6,501 nucleotides of DNA from Paracoccaceae bacterium (lineage in GTDB: Bacteria > Pseudomonadota > Alphaproteobacteria > Rhodobacterales > Rhodobacteraceae). Positions 1 through 6,345 of this stretch are shown here, piece after piece. The notes under the pieces were generated by a model. It did not search any database. It had not been told where the DNA came from and saw only the letters and a list, made by a program, of their open reading frames with translations. Both the position numbers and the translations under genes were made by a program. Where the stretch lies: assembly GCA_015487255.1 (NCBI GenBank), contig WFQA01000197.1, forward strand, positions 1-6,501. Reading direction: 5' to 3'. The stretch's first letter is position 1. Every line of letters begins with the position of its first letter.

Positions 1-2
1 AA

Positions 3-78
3 TGGTGCCCCCACACGGACTCGAACCGCGGACCTACTGATTACAAATCAGTTGCTCTACCAGCTGAGCTATAGGGGC
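3..78 (-). tRNA. tRNA-Thr (anticodon UGU)
   Basis: Read on the minus strand, this 76-nt stretch folds as a complete cloverleaf with the 3' CCA encoded at positions 5-3. The acceptor stem GCCCCTA pairs with TGGGGGC, including one G-T wobble. The D-arm contains AGCTCAGCTGGTAGAGC. The anticodon stem ACTGA/TCAGT encloses the loop TTTGTAA, giving anticodon TGT at positions 45-43, which decodes Thr ACA and by wobble other ACN codons. The T-arm carries the canonical GGTTCGAACCC. It lies downstream of topA on the same strand, separated by about 260 bp, so it probably has its own promoter. The 3' end of the tRNA, where integrases often act, is almost at the window edge, so any element inserted there would be out of view. 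Confidence 0.97.
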
Positions 79-340
79 AATCACAGCGTTATTAGCCATC
101 TAGAAATATGCATGCAAGCCAAAATGTCCCGCACCTAAGAATTTCCTCCAATTCGAATTATTCTTCTGGAACCGTAGTTGGTATCATCATTCGGATATTA
201 ATTTGGAGGTTATAGGGTCGAGGATCGTTAAATCCAGGACATGACAACCGCAGCAATACAAATTGCGGGGAAGAAAGTGTGTGAACAGCGGTCATATCGG
301 GGTGATAGGCGTTACGTCTGAACGAATATTGGGGCTTCCG
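79..340. other. non-coding spacer between tRNA-Thr and topA
   Basis: I see no supportable gene here. The base composition is more AT-rich than the flanking genes. It contains a perfect 10-bp palindrome AATTCGAATT at 150-159 and a short inverted repeat CCGCA/TGCGG at 248-252 and 264-268, with an 11-nt loop. The repeat lies about 75 bp past the topA stop and could help end the topA transcript, but it has no run of T after it in the topA direction, so I do not call it a terminator. A 26-codon frame at 241-321 on the plus strand has no convincing ribosome binding site. Confidence 0.5.
89..117 (-). promoter_or_regulatory. weak candidate promoter for tRNA-Thr
   Basis: On the minus strand TTGCAT (117-112) and TAATAA (94-89) are separated by 17 bp and would place a start site a few bases before the mature tRNA 5' end at 78. 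Both hexamers match the sigma-70 consensus only partly. The call rests mainly on spacing and position. Confidence 0.25.
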
Positions 341-3028
341 CTATTTCTTTTTCGCTGCCGCTTTCTTCTTGGCCGCAGGCTTCTTTTTTGCCGGTTTCTT
401 TTTGCCTTTGCTTGCCGCCTTGGCGTTGATGATCTCAATCGCCATTTCCACGCTCACATCCTCCGGCTCGGTGCCTTTGGGGATGGTGGCGTTGATCTTC
501 TCCCATTTGATATAGGGACCATAGCGGCCTTTCATGATGTTCATCTCGCCACCGTCAGGGTGCTCCCCCAGCGCCTTGATCGGCTCTGCTGCCTGCCCGC
601 GCCCGCGCCCGGCGGGTTTATTGGCGATCAGTTCAACCGCGCGGTTCATGCCGATGGTGAAAATCTCTTCCACATCGGGGATGTTCACATATATCTTGCC
701 TGGCTTCTTGCCTTTCTCCTCGGCTGGTTTGGTCAGCAGGATATAGGGGCCGTAAGGGCCAATCGCTGCCGTTACCACCCCGCCTTCGGGGTGCTCGCCG
801 ATGGTGCGCGGCAGGCTCAAAAGCTCCAGCGCTTTTTTCATATCCACCGCCGCTGGCTCCATGCCTTTGGGGATGGAGGCGCGCTTGGGTTTGGGCATTT
901 CCTCGGTTGGCTCGCCAAGCTGCACATAGGGGCCAAAGCGGCCATTGCGCAGGGTTACCGGCACGCCTTCGTCATTTTCCCCCAGCACCTTGCCATCCAG
1001 CCCGGCCATATCGCCGCCCTCAGCCTCGCCGGCCAAGGGGCGGGTGTAGCGGCATTCGGGGTAGTTCGAGCAGCCAATGAAGGCCCCGCCAGAGCGCGCG
1101 GTGCGCAGGCTCAGGCGGCCATTGCCACAGTTTTTGCAAATGCGCGGGGTTGGGTCATCGGCGGTGACCGGAAACAGATGCGGCTCCAGAAACTCGTTGA
1201 TCTTCTCCAGCACATCGGTGATGCGCAATTCGCTGGTTTCGGCAATCGCGGCGGAGAAATCGCTCCAGAAGCGGCCCAGAAGCGCCTTCCAGTCCTCCTT
1301 GCCTGCGCTCACCTTATCAAGGTCATCCTCCAGCGCGGCGGTAAAATTATAGCCGACATATTTGCGGAAATAACTCTCCAGAAAGGCGGTTACCAAGCGG
1401 CCTTTATCCTCCGGATGCAGGCGGTTTTTCTCTTTGCGAACGTAATCGCGGTCCTGAATGGTGGTGATCACGCTGGCATAGGTGGAGGGGCGGCCAATGC
1501 CGAGTTCCTCCATGCGCTTGACCAATGTGGCCTCGGTATAGCGCGGCGGGGGCTGGGTGAAATGCTGCTGGGCATAGGTGCTGGCATCTTCCGAGAGCAC
1601 CGCCTTTTCATGGCGTTGCATGCCCATATCTATCACCGCATCATCATTGGTGAACTTGGTGTAATCCGCCGCAAAACCACCAGCTTTCGGCTGGGCCGGC
1701 TCGCCTTCGTGTAGCGCGGGCAGGCGGGCGTCATCACCGTTTTTCTCCACATCGTCCCGGCCCTCTTCATAGAGTTTCAAAAACCCGTCAAATGTGATCA
1801 CCTGCCCGTTGGCGCGCAACACCACCTCGCCGTCAGCCGAGCCGATATCAACCGCGGTGCGCTCCAGCTTTGCCGCCGCCATCTGGCAGGCGATGGTGCG
1901 CTTCCAGATCAGGTCATAAAGCTTGCGCTGGTCACCCTCCAGCCGGGCCAGCTTGGCCGGTTCGCGGTCCATCTCGGTGGGGCGGATACACTCGTGGGCT
2001 TCCTGCGCATTCTTGGCTTTATTCTTGTAGATCCGCGCTGCTTTGGGAATGTAATTTGCCCCGTATTTATCCTTGATATAAGCCCGCGCGGCGCTCGCAG
2101 CCTCCGGGGCCATGTCTATGCCGTCGGTCCGCATATAGGTAATGTAGCCCGCCTCATAGAGCCGCTGGGCGGTGCTCATGGTCTGCTTGGCCCCAAAGCC
2201 GAATTTGCGGCTGGCCTCCTGTTGCAGGGTCGAGGTCATGAACGGGGCGGAAGGGTTGCGGCTGGTGGGCTTGGCCTCGACCTTTTGCACGCTCAATGCC
2301 CGCGAAGTGATCGCCTGCACCGCCAATTCGGCGGCGGCGGCGGTGTTGAGGTCAAACTTGTCGAGCTTCTTGCCGCCAAGCACGGTGAGCCGCGCCTCGT
2401 AATCCTGCCCGCGGGCAGAGCTGAGCAGGGCTTTCACGCTCCAGTATTCCTGCGGGTTAAACGCCTCGATCTCCATCTCGCGCTCAACGATCAGCCGCAG
2501 GCAGACCGATTGCACGCGGCCAGCCGATTTCGCCCCCGGCAGCTTGCGCCAAAGCACCGGCGAGAGGTTGAAACCAACCAGATAATCCAGCGCGCGCCGC
2601 GCCAGATAGGCCTCGACCAATGGCATATCCACCTGCCGGGGGTTTTTCATCGCCTCGGTCACGGCGGTTTTGGTGATGGCATTAAACACCACCCGCTCCA
2701 CATGGGTGGATTTCTTGATCACCCGGCGCTTTTTCAGCGCTTCCTCAAGGTGCCAGCTGATCGCCTCGCCTTCTCGGTCGGGGTCGGTGGCGAGAATCAG
2801 CGTGTCGGATGTGTCCGCCTTCAGCGCGTCCACTATTGCCCGCACATGTTTTTGCGATTGGCTGCCCACTTCCCATTTCATCTCGAAATCGTTTTCGGTA
2901 TCCACCGAGCCGTCTTTGGGCGGCAGGTCGCGCACATGGCCAAAAGAGGCCAGCACGGTAAACCCCGGCCCGAGATATTTCTCGATCGTTTTGGCTTTGG
3001 CGGGGGATTCGACAACAACAACGGCCAT
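341..3028 (-). CDS. topA: DNA topoisomerase I (type IA)
   Basis: This 895-residue enzyme relaxes negative supercoils by cutting one DNA strand through a 5'-phosphotyrosine link, balancing gyrase. The TOPRIM domain opens with VVVVESPAKAKTIEKYLG (Glu7) and has the Mg-binding motif TDPDREGEA (Asp82, Asp84, Glu86). SAGRVQSVCLRLIVERE lies at 169-185. The catalytic tyrosine is Tyr298 in YITYMRTDG, followed by Arg300 and Asp302. A C4 zinc ribbon uses Cys631, Cys634, Cys653 and Cys659. Three C-terminal repeats follow, marked by RFGPYV (about 697), YGPYIL (about 759) and RYGPYI (about 835), then a Lys/Ala tail from about 870. The frame is open to 3163, but I chose 3028: it gives the family's usual N-terminus and has CCGGAG (3042-3037) 8 nt upstream. 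Length is normal for the family. In many alphaproteobacteria dprA precedes topA; here a divergent sqr does. Confidence 0.97.
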   Translation of the reverse strand: MAVVVVESPAKAKTIEKYLGPGFTVLASFGHVRDLPPKDGSVDTENDFEMKWEVGSQSQKHVRAIVDALKADTSDTLILATDPDREGEAISWHLEEALKKRRVIKKSTHVERVVFNAITKTAVTEAMKNPRQVDMPLVEAYLARRALDYLVGFNLSPVLWRKLPGAKSAGRVQSVCLRLIVEREMEIEAFNPQEYWSVKALLSSARGQDYEARLTVLGGKKLDKFDLNTAAAAELAVQAITSRALSVQKVEAKPTSRNPSAPFMTSTLQQEASRKFGFGAKQTMSTAQRLYEAGYITYMRTDGIDMAPEAASAARAYIKDKYGANYIPKAARIYKNKAKNAQEAHECIRPTEMDREPAKLARLEGDQRKLYDLIWKRTIACQMAAAKLERTAVDIGSADGEVVLRANGQVITFDGFLKLYEEGRDDVEKNGDDARLPALHEGEPAQPKAGGFAADYTKFTNDDAVIDMGMQRHEKAVLSEDASTYAQQHFTQPPPRYTEATLVKRMEELGIGRPSTYASVITTIQDRDYVRKEKNRLHPEDKGRLVTAFLESYFRKYVGYNFTAALEDDLDKVSAGKEDWKALLGRFWSDFSAAIAETSELRITDVLEKINEFLEPHLFPVTADDPTPRICKNCGNGRLSLRTARSGGAFIGCSNYPECRYTRPLAGEAEGGDMAGLDGKVLGENDEGVPVTLRNGRFGPYVQLGEPTEEMPKPKRASIPKGMEPAAVDMKKALELLSLPRTIGEHPEGGVVTAAIGPYGPYILLTKPAEEKGKKPGKIYVNIPDVEEIFTIGMNRAVELIANKPAGRGRGQAAEPIKALGEHPDGGEMNIMKGRYGPYIKWEKINATIPKGTEPEDVSVEMAIEIINAKAASKGKKKPAKKKPAAKKKAAAKKK

Positions 3029-3068
3029 GCGGGAGACTCCGGAATTTCGACACCTAGTTGGACGCGGA

Positions 3069-3097
3069 ACATGGGGTTTGTAACGGGTGATTGTCAA
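3069..3097 (-). promoter_or_regulatory. candidate topA promoter
   Basis: On the minus strand there is a perfect -35 hexamer TTGACA (3097-3092). After 17 bp comes CCATGT (3074-3069), a poor -10. A start near 3062 would leave a leader of about 35 nt before the topA ATG at 3028. A competing possibility is the perfect -10 hexamer TATAAT at 3158-3153, but no good -35 stands at the right distance from it. Confidence 0.4.
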
Positions 3098-3149
3098 TGG
3101 GCAATCAAACCGGCACCAAATTGCAAGCGTAAAATCTGGATATGTGGCG

Positions 3150-3200
3150 CTAATTATAAACAAATTGTTATTTCACATTTTTATATGTAATATAGTATCT
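3150..3200. promoter_or_regulatory. AT-rich divergent control region between topA and sqr
   Basis: About 50 bp that is conspicuously AT-rich between GC-richer genes. It contains a perfect 5-bp inverted repeat AACAA-A-TTGTT at 3159-3169 and a second one, ACAT-N6-ATGT, at 3175-3188. It also holds TATAAT read toward topA (3158-3153) and TATAGT read toward sqr (3191-3196). The inverted repeats overlap the likely sqr promoter, so they could be operators. I did not find the ATTC-N8-GAAT arrangement I recall for the sulfide-responsive repressor SqrR, so the regulator, if any, is unknown. Confidence 0.45.
3165..3193 (+). promoter_or_regulatory. candidate sqr promoter
   Basis: TTGTTA (3165-3170) and TAATAT (3188-3193) are separated by 17 bp; each matches the sigma-70 consensus at four of six positions. 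An alternative -10, TATAGT at 3191-3196, matches at five of six but lacks a well-spaced -35. Either would start transcription around 3200 and give a leader of about 80 nt before the sqr ATG. Confidence 0.4.
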
Positions 3201-3215
3201 GACATCAGGAGCATT

Positions 3216-3239
3216 ATGGAGAGTCTGTGCAGAATCTAG
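3216..3239 (+). CDS. possible seven-codon leader ORF ahead of sqr
   Basis: ATG GAG AGT CTG TGC AGA ATC TAG encodes MESLCRI. AGGAG at 3207-3211 lies 4 nt before the ATG, which is slightly close but usable. The frame lies inside the presumed sqr leader transcript, 40 bp before the sqr start. A cysteine codon in a leader peptide ahead of a sulfur-metabolism gene could be regulatory, but so short a frame can easily occur by chance. There is no evidence of translation beyond the Shine-Dalgarno-like sequence. Confidence 0.2.
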   Translation: MESLCRI

Positions 3240-3266
3240 CGGATGACCAAGCAATCAACGCGCGCC

Positions 3267-3271
3267 GGGAG
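3267..3271 (+). promoter_or_regulatory. sqr ribosome binding site; decides the start codon
   Basis: GGGAG lies 2 nt before the first in-frame ATG (3274) and 8 nt before the second (3280). Only the second spacing is workable, and starting there places the FAD-binding beta strand right at the N-terminus (MAEIIVIGAG), as is usual for this family. Confidence 0.8.
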
Positions 3272-3279
3272 ACATGAAC

Positions 3280-4554
3280 ATGGCTGAAATTATCGTAATA
3301 GGGGCCGGGATCGGTGGCTTGCCCGCCGCTTATGACCTGAAAAAGCAATGCCGGGCGGAGGATAACATTACCGTCATCTCCAACACCCCGTATTTTCAGT
3401 TCACCCCGTCAAACCCTTGGGCGGCTGTGGGCTGGCGCAAGCGGGAGGATATCACGATCGATCTTGCCCCGGTGCTGAAAAAGCAGGGCATCGGTTTTAT
3501 TGCCGACCCGGTGGTAAAGTTTGACCCGGAAAACAGCACCATAACCCTGAAAAGCGGGCGGGAAGTGAAATACGATTACGTGGTCATCGCCACCGGTCCG
3601 GAACTGGCCTTTGACGAGATCGAGGGGCTTGGCCCGCATACCGGCTACACCAAGTCGATTTGCGATATAAACCACGCTATTGTTGCCAGCGCCGAATGGG
3701 AGGAGTTTTGCAGGGATCCCGGCCCGATTGTGGTCGGGGCGGTTCAGGGTGCCTCATGCTATGGCCCGGCTTATGAATTTGCCATGATCATGGATACGGA
3801 CCTGCGCAAACGCAAGATCCGGGACAAGGTGCCGATGACATTCGTGACCGCTGAGCCATATATTGGCCATCTGGGCCTTGGCGGTGTGGGTGATACCAAA
3901 GGCCTGCTGGAGCACGAAATGCGCCAGCGGCATATCAACTGGCTGACCAATGCCCGCACCGACAAGGTGGAAGATGGCAAGATGTTTGTCAGCGAGGTTG
4001 CCATGGGCGGGGATGTGGTGGCCAGCCACGAGCTTGATTTCAAATTCTCGATGATGCTGCCTGCTTTTCGCGGTATTCCACCCTTTATGGGCATAGACGG
4101 GCTGGTAAACCCACGCGGGTTTATCACGGTCAACAAGCATCAGCAAAACGAGAAATACCCAAATGTTTTTGCGGTTGGTGTCTGTATCGCCATTGCCCCG
4201 CTGGAGGCAACCGCCCTGCCGGTTGGTGTGCCAAAAACCGGGTATATGATCGAATCCATGGTTGCGGCAGCGGCAGGTAATATCGGCCAAATCCTGCGCA
4301 ATCAGCCCCCAACCCATGAGCCGACATGGAACGCGTTCTGCCTGGCTGATTTTGGCGACAAGGGTGTGGCTTTTCTTGCCCAGCCGCAAAACCCGCCGCG
4401 CAATAAAAACTGGGCGTCTGAAGGCAAGTGGGTGCATTGGGCAAAAATAGGATTTGAGAAATATTTCATGCGCAAGATCCGCAAGGGCCAGTCTGAGCCG
4501 TTTTTTGAAAAATCCGCAATGAAAATCATAAATATGTCGCGTTTGCGCGATTAA
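3280..4554 (+). CDS. sqr: sulfide:quinone oxidoreductase
   Basis: This 424-residue FAD enzyme of the membrane's cytoplasmic face oxidises sulfide to sulfane sulfur/polysulfide and reduces quinone. The N-terminal dinucleotide-binding motif is VIGAGIGGLPAAYDL (6-20); a second flavoprotein motif, VVIATGP, is at 101-107, and the FAD-contacting FAVGVCIAI is at 297-305. The three cysteines expected of sulfide:quinone reductases are present: Cys128 (KSICDINH), Cys160 (GASCYGPAYEF) and Cys354 (NAFCLADFGD). His132 and His197 match histidines near the active site of the Acidithiobacillus ferrooxidans enzyme, which as I recall it is the closest relative in wording. The C-terminal part (about 383-420) is rich in aromatic and basic residues, as expected for the amphipathic membrane anchor. 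The longer start at 3274 is rejected on ribosome-site spacing. The gene stands alone, with its own promoter region and terminator. I see no partner sulfur genes nearby, so sulfide detoxification is as plausible as energy metabolism. Confidence 0.95.
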   Translation: MAEIIVIGAGIGGLPAAYDLKKQCRAEDNITVISNTPYFQFTPSNPWAAVGWRKREDITIDLAPVLKKQGIGFIADPVVKFDPENSTITLKSGREVKYDYVVIATGPELAFDEIEGLGPHTGYTKSICDINHAIVASAEWEEFCRDPGPIVVGAVQGASCYGPAYEFAMIMDTDLRKRKIRDKVPMTFVTAEPYIGHLGLGGVGDTKGLLEHEMRQRHINWLTNARTDKVEDGKMFVSEVAMGGDVVASHELDFKFSMMLPAFRGIPPFMGIDGLVNPRGFITVNKHQQNEKYPNVFAVGVCIAIAPLEATALPVGVPKTGYMIESMVAAAAGNIGQILRNQPPTHEPTWNAFCLADFGDKGVAFLAQPQNPPRNKNWASEGKWVHWAKIGFEKYFMRKIRKGQSEPFFEKSAMKIINMSRLRD

Positions 4555-4574
4555 CCAGCCGATAAATCAAGCCC

Positions 4575-4603
4575 AAACAGCCTGCACTTTGTGCGGGCTG
4601 TTT
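4575..4603 (+). terminator. intrinsic terminator after sqr
   Basis: AAACAGCCTGCAC pairs with GTGCGGGCTGTTT in a 13-bp stem (one G-T wobble) with a TTT loop, starting 20 bp after the sqr stop. The descending arm ends in TTT and is followed by GCCTT, so the U-tract is short, but the stem is very stable. The ascending arm begins with AAA, so the reverse strand has a similar layout and the hairpin could work both ways. Confidence 0.88.
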
Positions 4604-4621
4604 GCCTTATCGGGGTGCTGG

Positions 4622-4661
4622 AGCGCAATCCAAAAATCGTTTCCTGCTTTTTGATTGCGCT
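4622..4661 (+). other. stem-loop upstream of the DUF1697 gene
   Basis: AGCGCAATC (4622-4630) is the exact reverse complement of GATTGCGCT (4653-4661). After one mismatch (4631/4652), AAAA (4632-4635) pairs with TTTT (4648-4651), leaving a loop of about 12 nt. It lies 18 bp past the sqr terminator hairpin and 15 bp before the GGAGG of the next gene. It is followed only by TTATG, so it is a poor intrinsic terminator. It might be a second termination or processing hairpin, or a structured leader. Confidence 0.55.
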
Positions 4662-4676
4662 TTATGCTGCAAAAAT

Positions 4677-4681
4677 GGAGG
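4677..4681 (+). promoter_or_regulatory. ribosome binding site of the DUF1697 gene; decides the start
   Basis: A perfect GGAGG lies 5 nt before the ATG at 4687. The frame is open upstream to an ATG in 4675-4677 and a GTG/ATG-containing stretch from 4591, but those starts have no ribosome site, and the farthest begins inside the terminator hairpin. Confidence 0.85.
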
Positions 4682-4686
4682 CCGAA

Positions 4687-5199
4687 ATGAATCAGCAGGT
4701 TATATTATTGCGCGGCATCAATGTGGGCGGGCATCACCGCTTGCCGATGCGCGAGCTATGCGCCCTGCTTCAGAAGCTTGGCCTGCAAAATCCGCGCAGC
4801 TATATCCAAAGCGGCAATGTGGTGGGCGCCGGCAGGGTGGAGGCCGGGGCGATCTCGGATGCGATTGAAAGGGCCAAAGGGTTCAGGCCGCAGGTGCTGG
4901 TTTTGCCTGCGGATGCCTTTATCGCCATCGCCAAGGCGCTTCCCTTCACCGAGCCGGATGGCAAGCTGGTGTATATCTGGTTTCCGGCCAGCCGCTTTAC
5001 CTTTGATCAAGCAAAAGCCGATAGGCTGCGGGCTGAGACCGAAACCCTGCACATCACCGATCATGCTATCTTTCTACATGCGCCTGATGGTATTGGCCGC
5101 TCAAAGCTGGCGGCAAAAATCGAAACCCTTGCCGGTGTGCCCTGCACCGCGCGCAATATGAACACGGTGCGTAAATTGCTACAGATGCTTGACGCCTGA
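4687..5199 (+). CDS. DUF1697 family protein
   Basis: A 170-residue protein that I recognise as DUF1697, a widespread bacterial family of unknown biochemical function. Its signature runs through the whole length: VILLRGINVGG near the N-terminus (5-15), LPMRELCALLQKLG (19-32), YIQSGNVV (39-46), GIGRSKLAAKIE (135-146) and the C-terminal TARNMNTVRKL (154-164). It appears complete though at the short end for the family, which I recall as about 175-185 residues. No signal peptide or membrane segment is visible, so it should be cytoplasmic. It is insulated from sqr by a terminator and followed 36 bp later by the zapE-like gene in the same direction with no terminator between them, so the two are probably co-transcribed. 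I see no convincing promoter in the short upstream gap. No function should be inferred from the context. Confidence 0.92.
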   Translation: MNQQVILLRGINVGGHHRLPMRELCALLQKLGLQNPRSYIQSGNVVGAGRVEAGAISDAIERAKGFRPQVLVLPADAFIAIAKALPFTEPDGKLVYIWFPASRFTFDQAKADRLRAETETLHITDHAIFLHAPDGIGRSKLAAKIETLAGVPCTARNMNTVRKLLQMLDA

Positions 5200-5235
5200 C
5201 CATTCACCCCTCTAAATTCAGCCAAAAAGGTTTCC

Positions 5236-6345
5236 ATGCCCGCTGCACAAGGCCCGCTTTTTCGTTATCGTGACCTGGTCACCAGGGGTGAGCTGCGTGA
5301 TGACGCCGCCCAGCGCCTCGCCATTGAAAAACTGCAACTGCTGCACCGGCGCTTGCAGGGCTATAACCCGGCAAGGCCCAGCCGCTTTGGTTTGGGGTTG
5401 TTTGGCTGGGGGCGAGAGAATTTTGAGCAGGTCGAGGTGCAGGGGCTTTATCTTTATGGCGGAGTCGGGCGGGGCAAATCGATGCTGATGGACCTGTTTT
5501 TCGAGACCGCGCCCGTGGCCAAAAAACGCCGGGTGCATTTTCATGCCTTCATGCAGGAGGTGCATGGCCGCATCGCTTCGGCCCGCAAAACCCACGAGAA
5601 AGACCCGATCGAGCCGGTGGCGATGGGCATTGCTGCCAAGGCCACATTGCTGTGCTTTGACGAGCTGCAAATCGGTGACATCACCGATGCGATGATCGTT
5701 GGCCGGTTGTTTGAAAAGCTGTTCGCGCGCGGGGTGGTGATTGTAGCCACCTCCAACCGCCACCCGGATGATCTTTACAAAGACGGGTTGAACCGCCAGC
5801 TTTTTTTGCCTTTTATCGAGCGGATAAAACAGCGGCTGGAGGTATTTCATCTGGTGAGTGACACCGATTACCGCCAAGGCCGCCTGCCCGGTGGCAAGGC
5901 CTATTTCACCCCGCTGAATGCTCGCGCGCGGCACGATATGGATCAGGCGTGGATGGCGTTTGCGGTCAGCAAAGGCAAGCCGTTGGTGCTGGAGGTTCAG
6001 GGGCGGCAAATCACCTTGCCACTGCATTGCGAAAGGGTTGGGCGGGCTGATTTCGCCACGCTCTGCGAACAGCCGCTCGGTGCGGCGGATTACCTCGCAA
6101 TCGCCCGTGCCGTGGCGGTTTTGCTGATAGATGATATTCCGGTTATGACCCGCGAACAGGCCGGCCCAGCCAAGCGGTTTGTGACCTTGATTGATACGCT
6201 ATACGAGGCAAAAACCCGGCTGATCTGCTCTGCCGCCGCCATGCCCGAGCAGTTGTTCGAGCAGGGCGAAGGGGCGTTCGAATTTGCCCGTACCGCTTCA
6301 AGGCTGCGGGAGATGATGAGTAAGGAATGGCTGGATCGGGATTAA
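5236..6345 (+). CDS. zapE: ZapE/AFG1-family ATPase
   Basis: A 369-residue AAA+-like P-loop ATPase. The E. coli member ZapE associates with the FtsZ division ring under stress; mitochondrial AFG1/LACE1 helps turn over respiratory-chain subunits. Walker A is GGVGRGKS (75-82, Lys81) and Walker B is LLCFDELQ (138-145, Asp142, Glu143). A sensor-1-like ATSNRHPDDLY is at 171-181 with Asn174. The family hallmark GLNRQLFLPFI follows at 184-194, with Arg187 a possible arginine finger. The C-terminal FEFARTASRLREM is at 348-360. The N-terminal YRDLVTRGEL and the AVALDxLQ-like helix are usual for the family. There is no signal peptide, so the protein is cytoplasmic or peripheral to the membrane. Length is typical and the gene looks intact. 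The start at 5236 has only a modest AAAAGG 5 nt upstream (5225-5230). A role in division or respiratory-complex quality control in this organism is inference from homologues. Confidence 0.94.
   Translation: MPAAQGPLFRYRDLVTRGELRDDAAQRLAIEKLQLLHRRLQGYNPARPSRFGLGLFGWGRENFEQVEVQGLYLYGGVGRGKSMLMDLFFETAPVAKKRRVHFHAFMQEVHGRIASARKTHEKDPIEPVAMGIAAKATLLCFDELQIGDITDAMIVGRLFEKLFARGVVIVATSNRHPDDLYKDGLNRQLFLPFIERIKQRLEVFHLVSDTDYRQGRLPGGKAYFTPLNARARHDMDQAWMAFAVSKGKPLVLEVQGRQITLPLHCERVGRADFATLCEQPLGAADYLAIARAVAVLLIDDIPVMTREQAGPAKRFVTLIDTLYEAKTRLICSAAAMPEQLFEQGEGAFEFARTASRLREMMSKEWLDRD

Noticed and set aside
241..321. 26-codon plus-strand frame between tRNA-Thr and topA
   Set aside because: Only AGGA 2 nt before the ATG, no recognisable sequence, and convergent with topA. 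Not enough support.
263..1714. 483-codon open frame on the plus strand opposite topA
   Set aside because: It lies wholly antisense to a clearly conserved topA, has no ribosome site, and its translation is rich in Gly, Leu, His and Phe with no recognisable domain. It is a by-product of GC-rich codon bias.
3029..3163. 45-codon N-terminal extension of TopA
   Set aside because: The added residues do not match the family, the start at 3163 lies in the AT-rich control region, and the start at 3028 has a good CCGGAG site and the canonical N-terminus.
1994..3190. 398-codon plus-strand open frame opposite the 5' half of topA and running into the spacer
   Set aside because: Antisense to the TOPRIM and catalytic regions; no recognisable protein and no ribosome site. 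It is a codon-bias shadow.
3754..4437. 227-codon minus-strand frame opposite sqr
   Set aside because: Antisense to conserved sqr sequence including the Cys160 and Cys354 regions, with no recognisable product.
4591..4686. 32-codon N-terminal extension of the DUF1697 protein
   Set aside because: It would start inside the sqr terminator hairpin and read through the second stem-loop; the ATG at 4687 has GGAGG and begins the conserved domain.
5218..6027. 269-codon minus-strand frame opposite zapE
   Set aside because: Antisense to the Walker A and B motifs of zapE, with no recognisable product or ribosome site.
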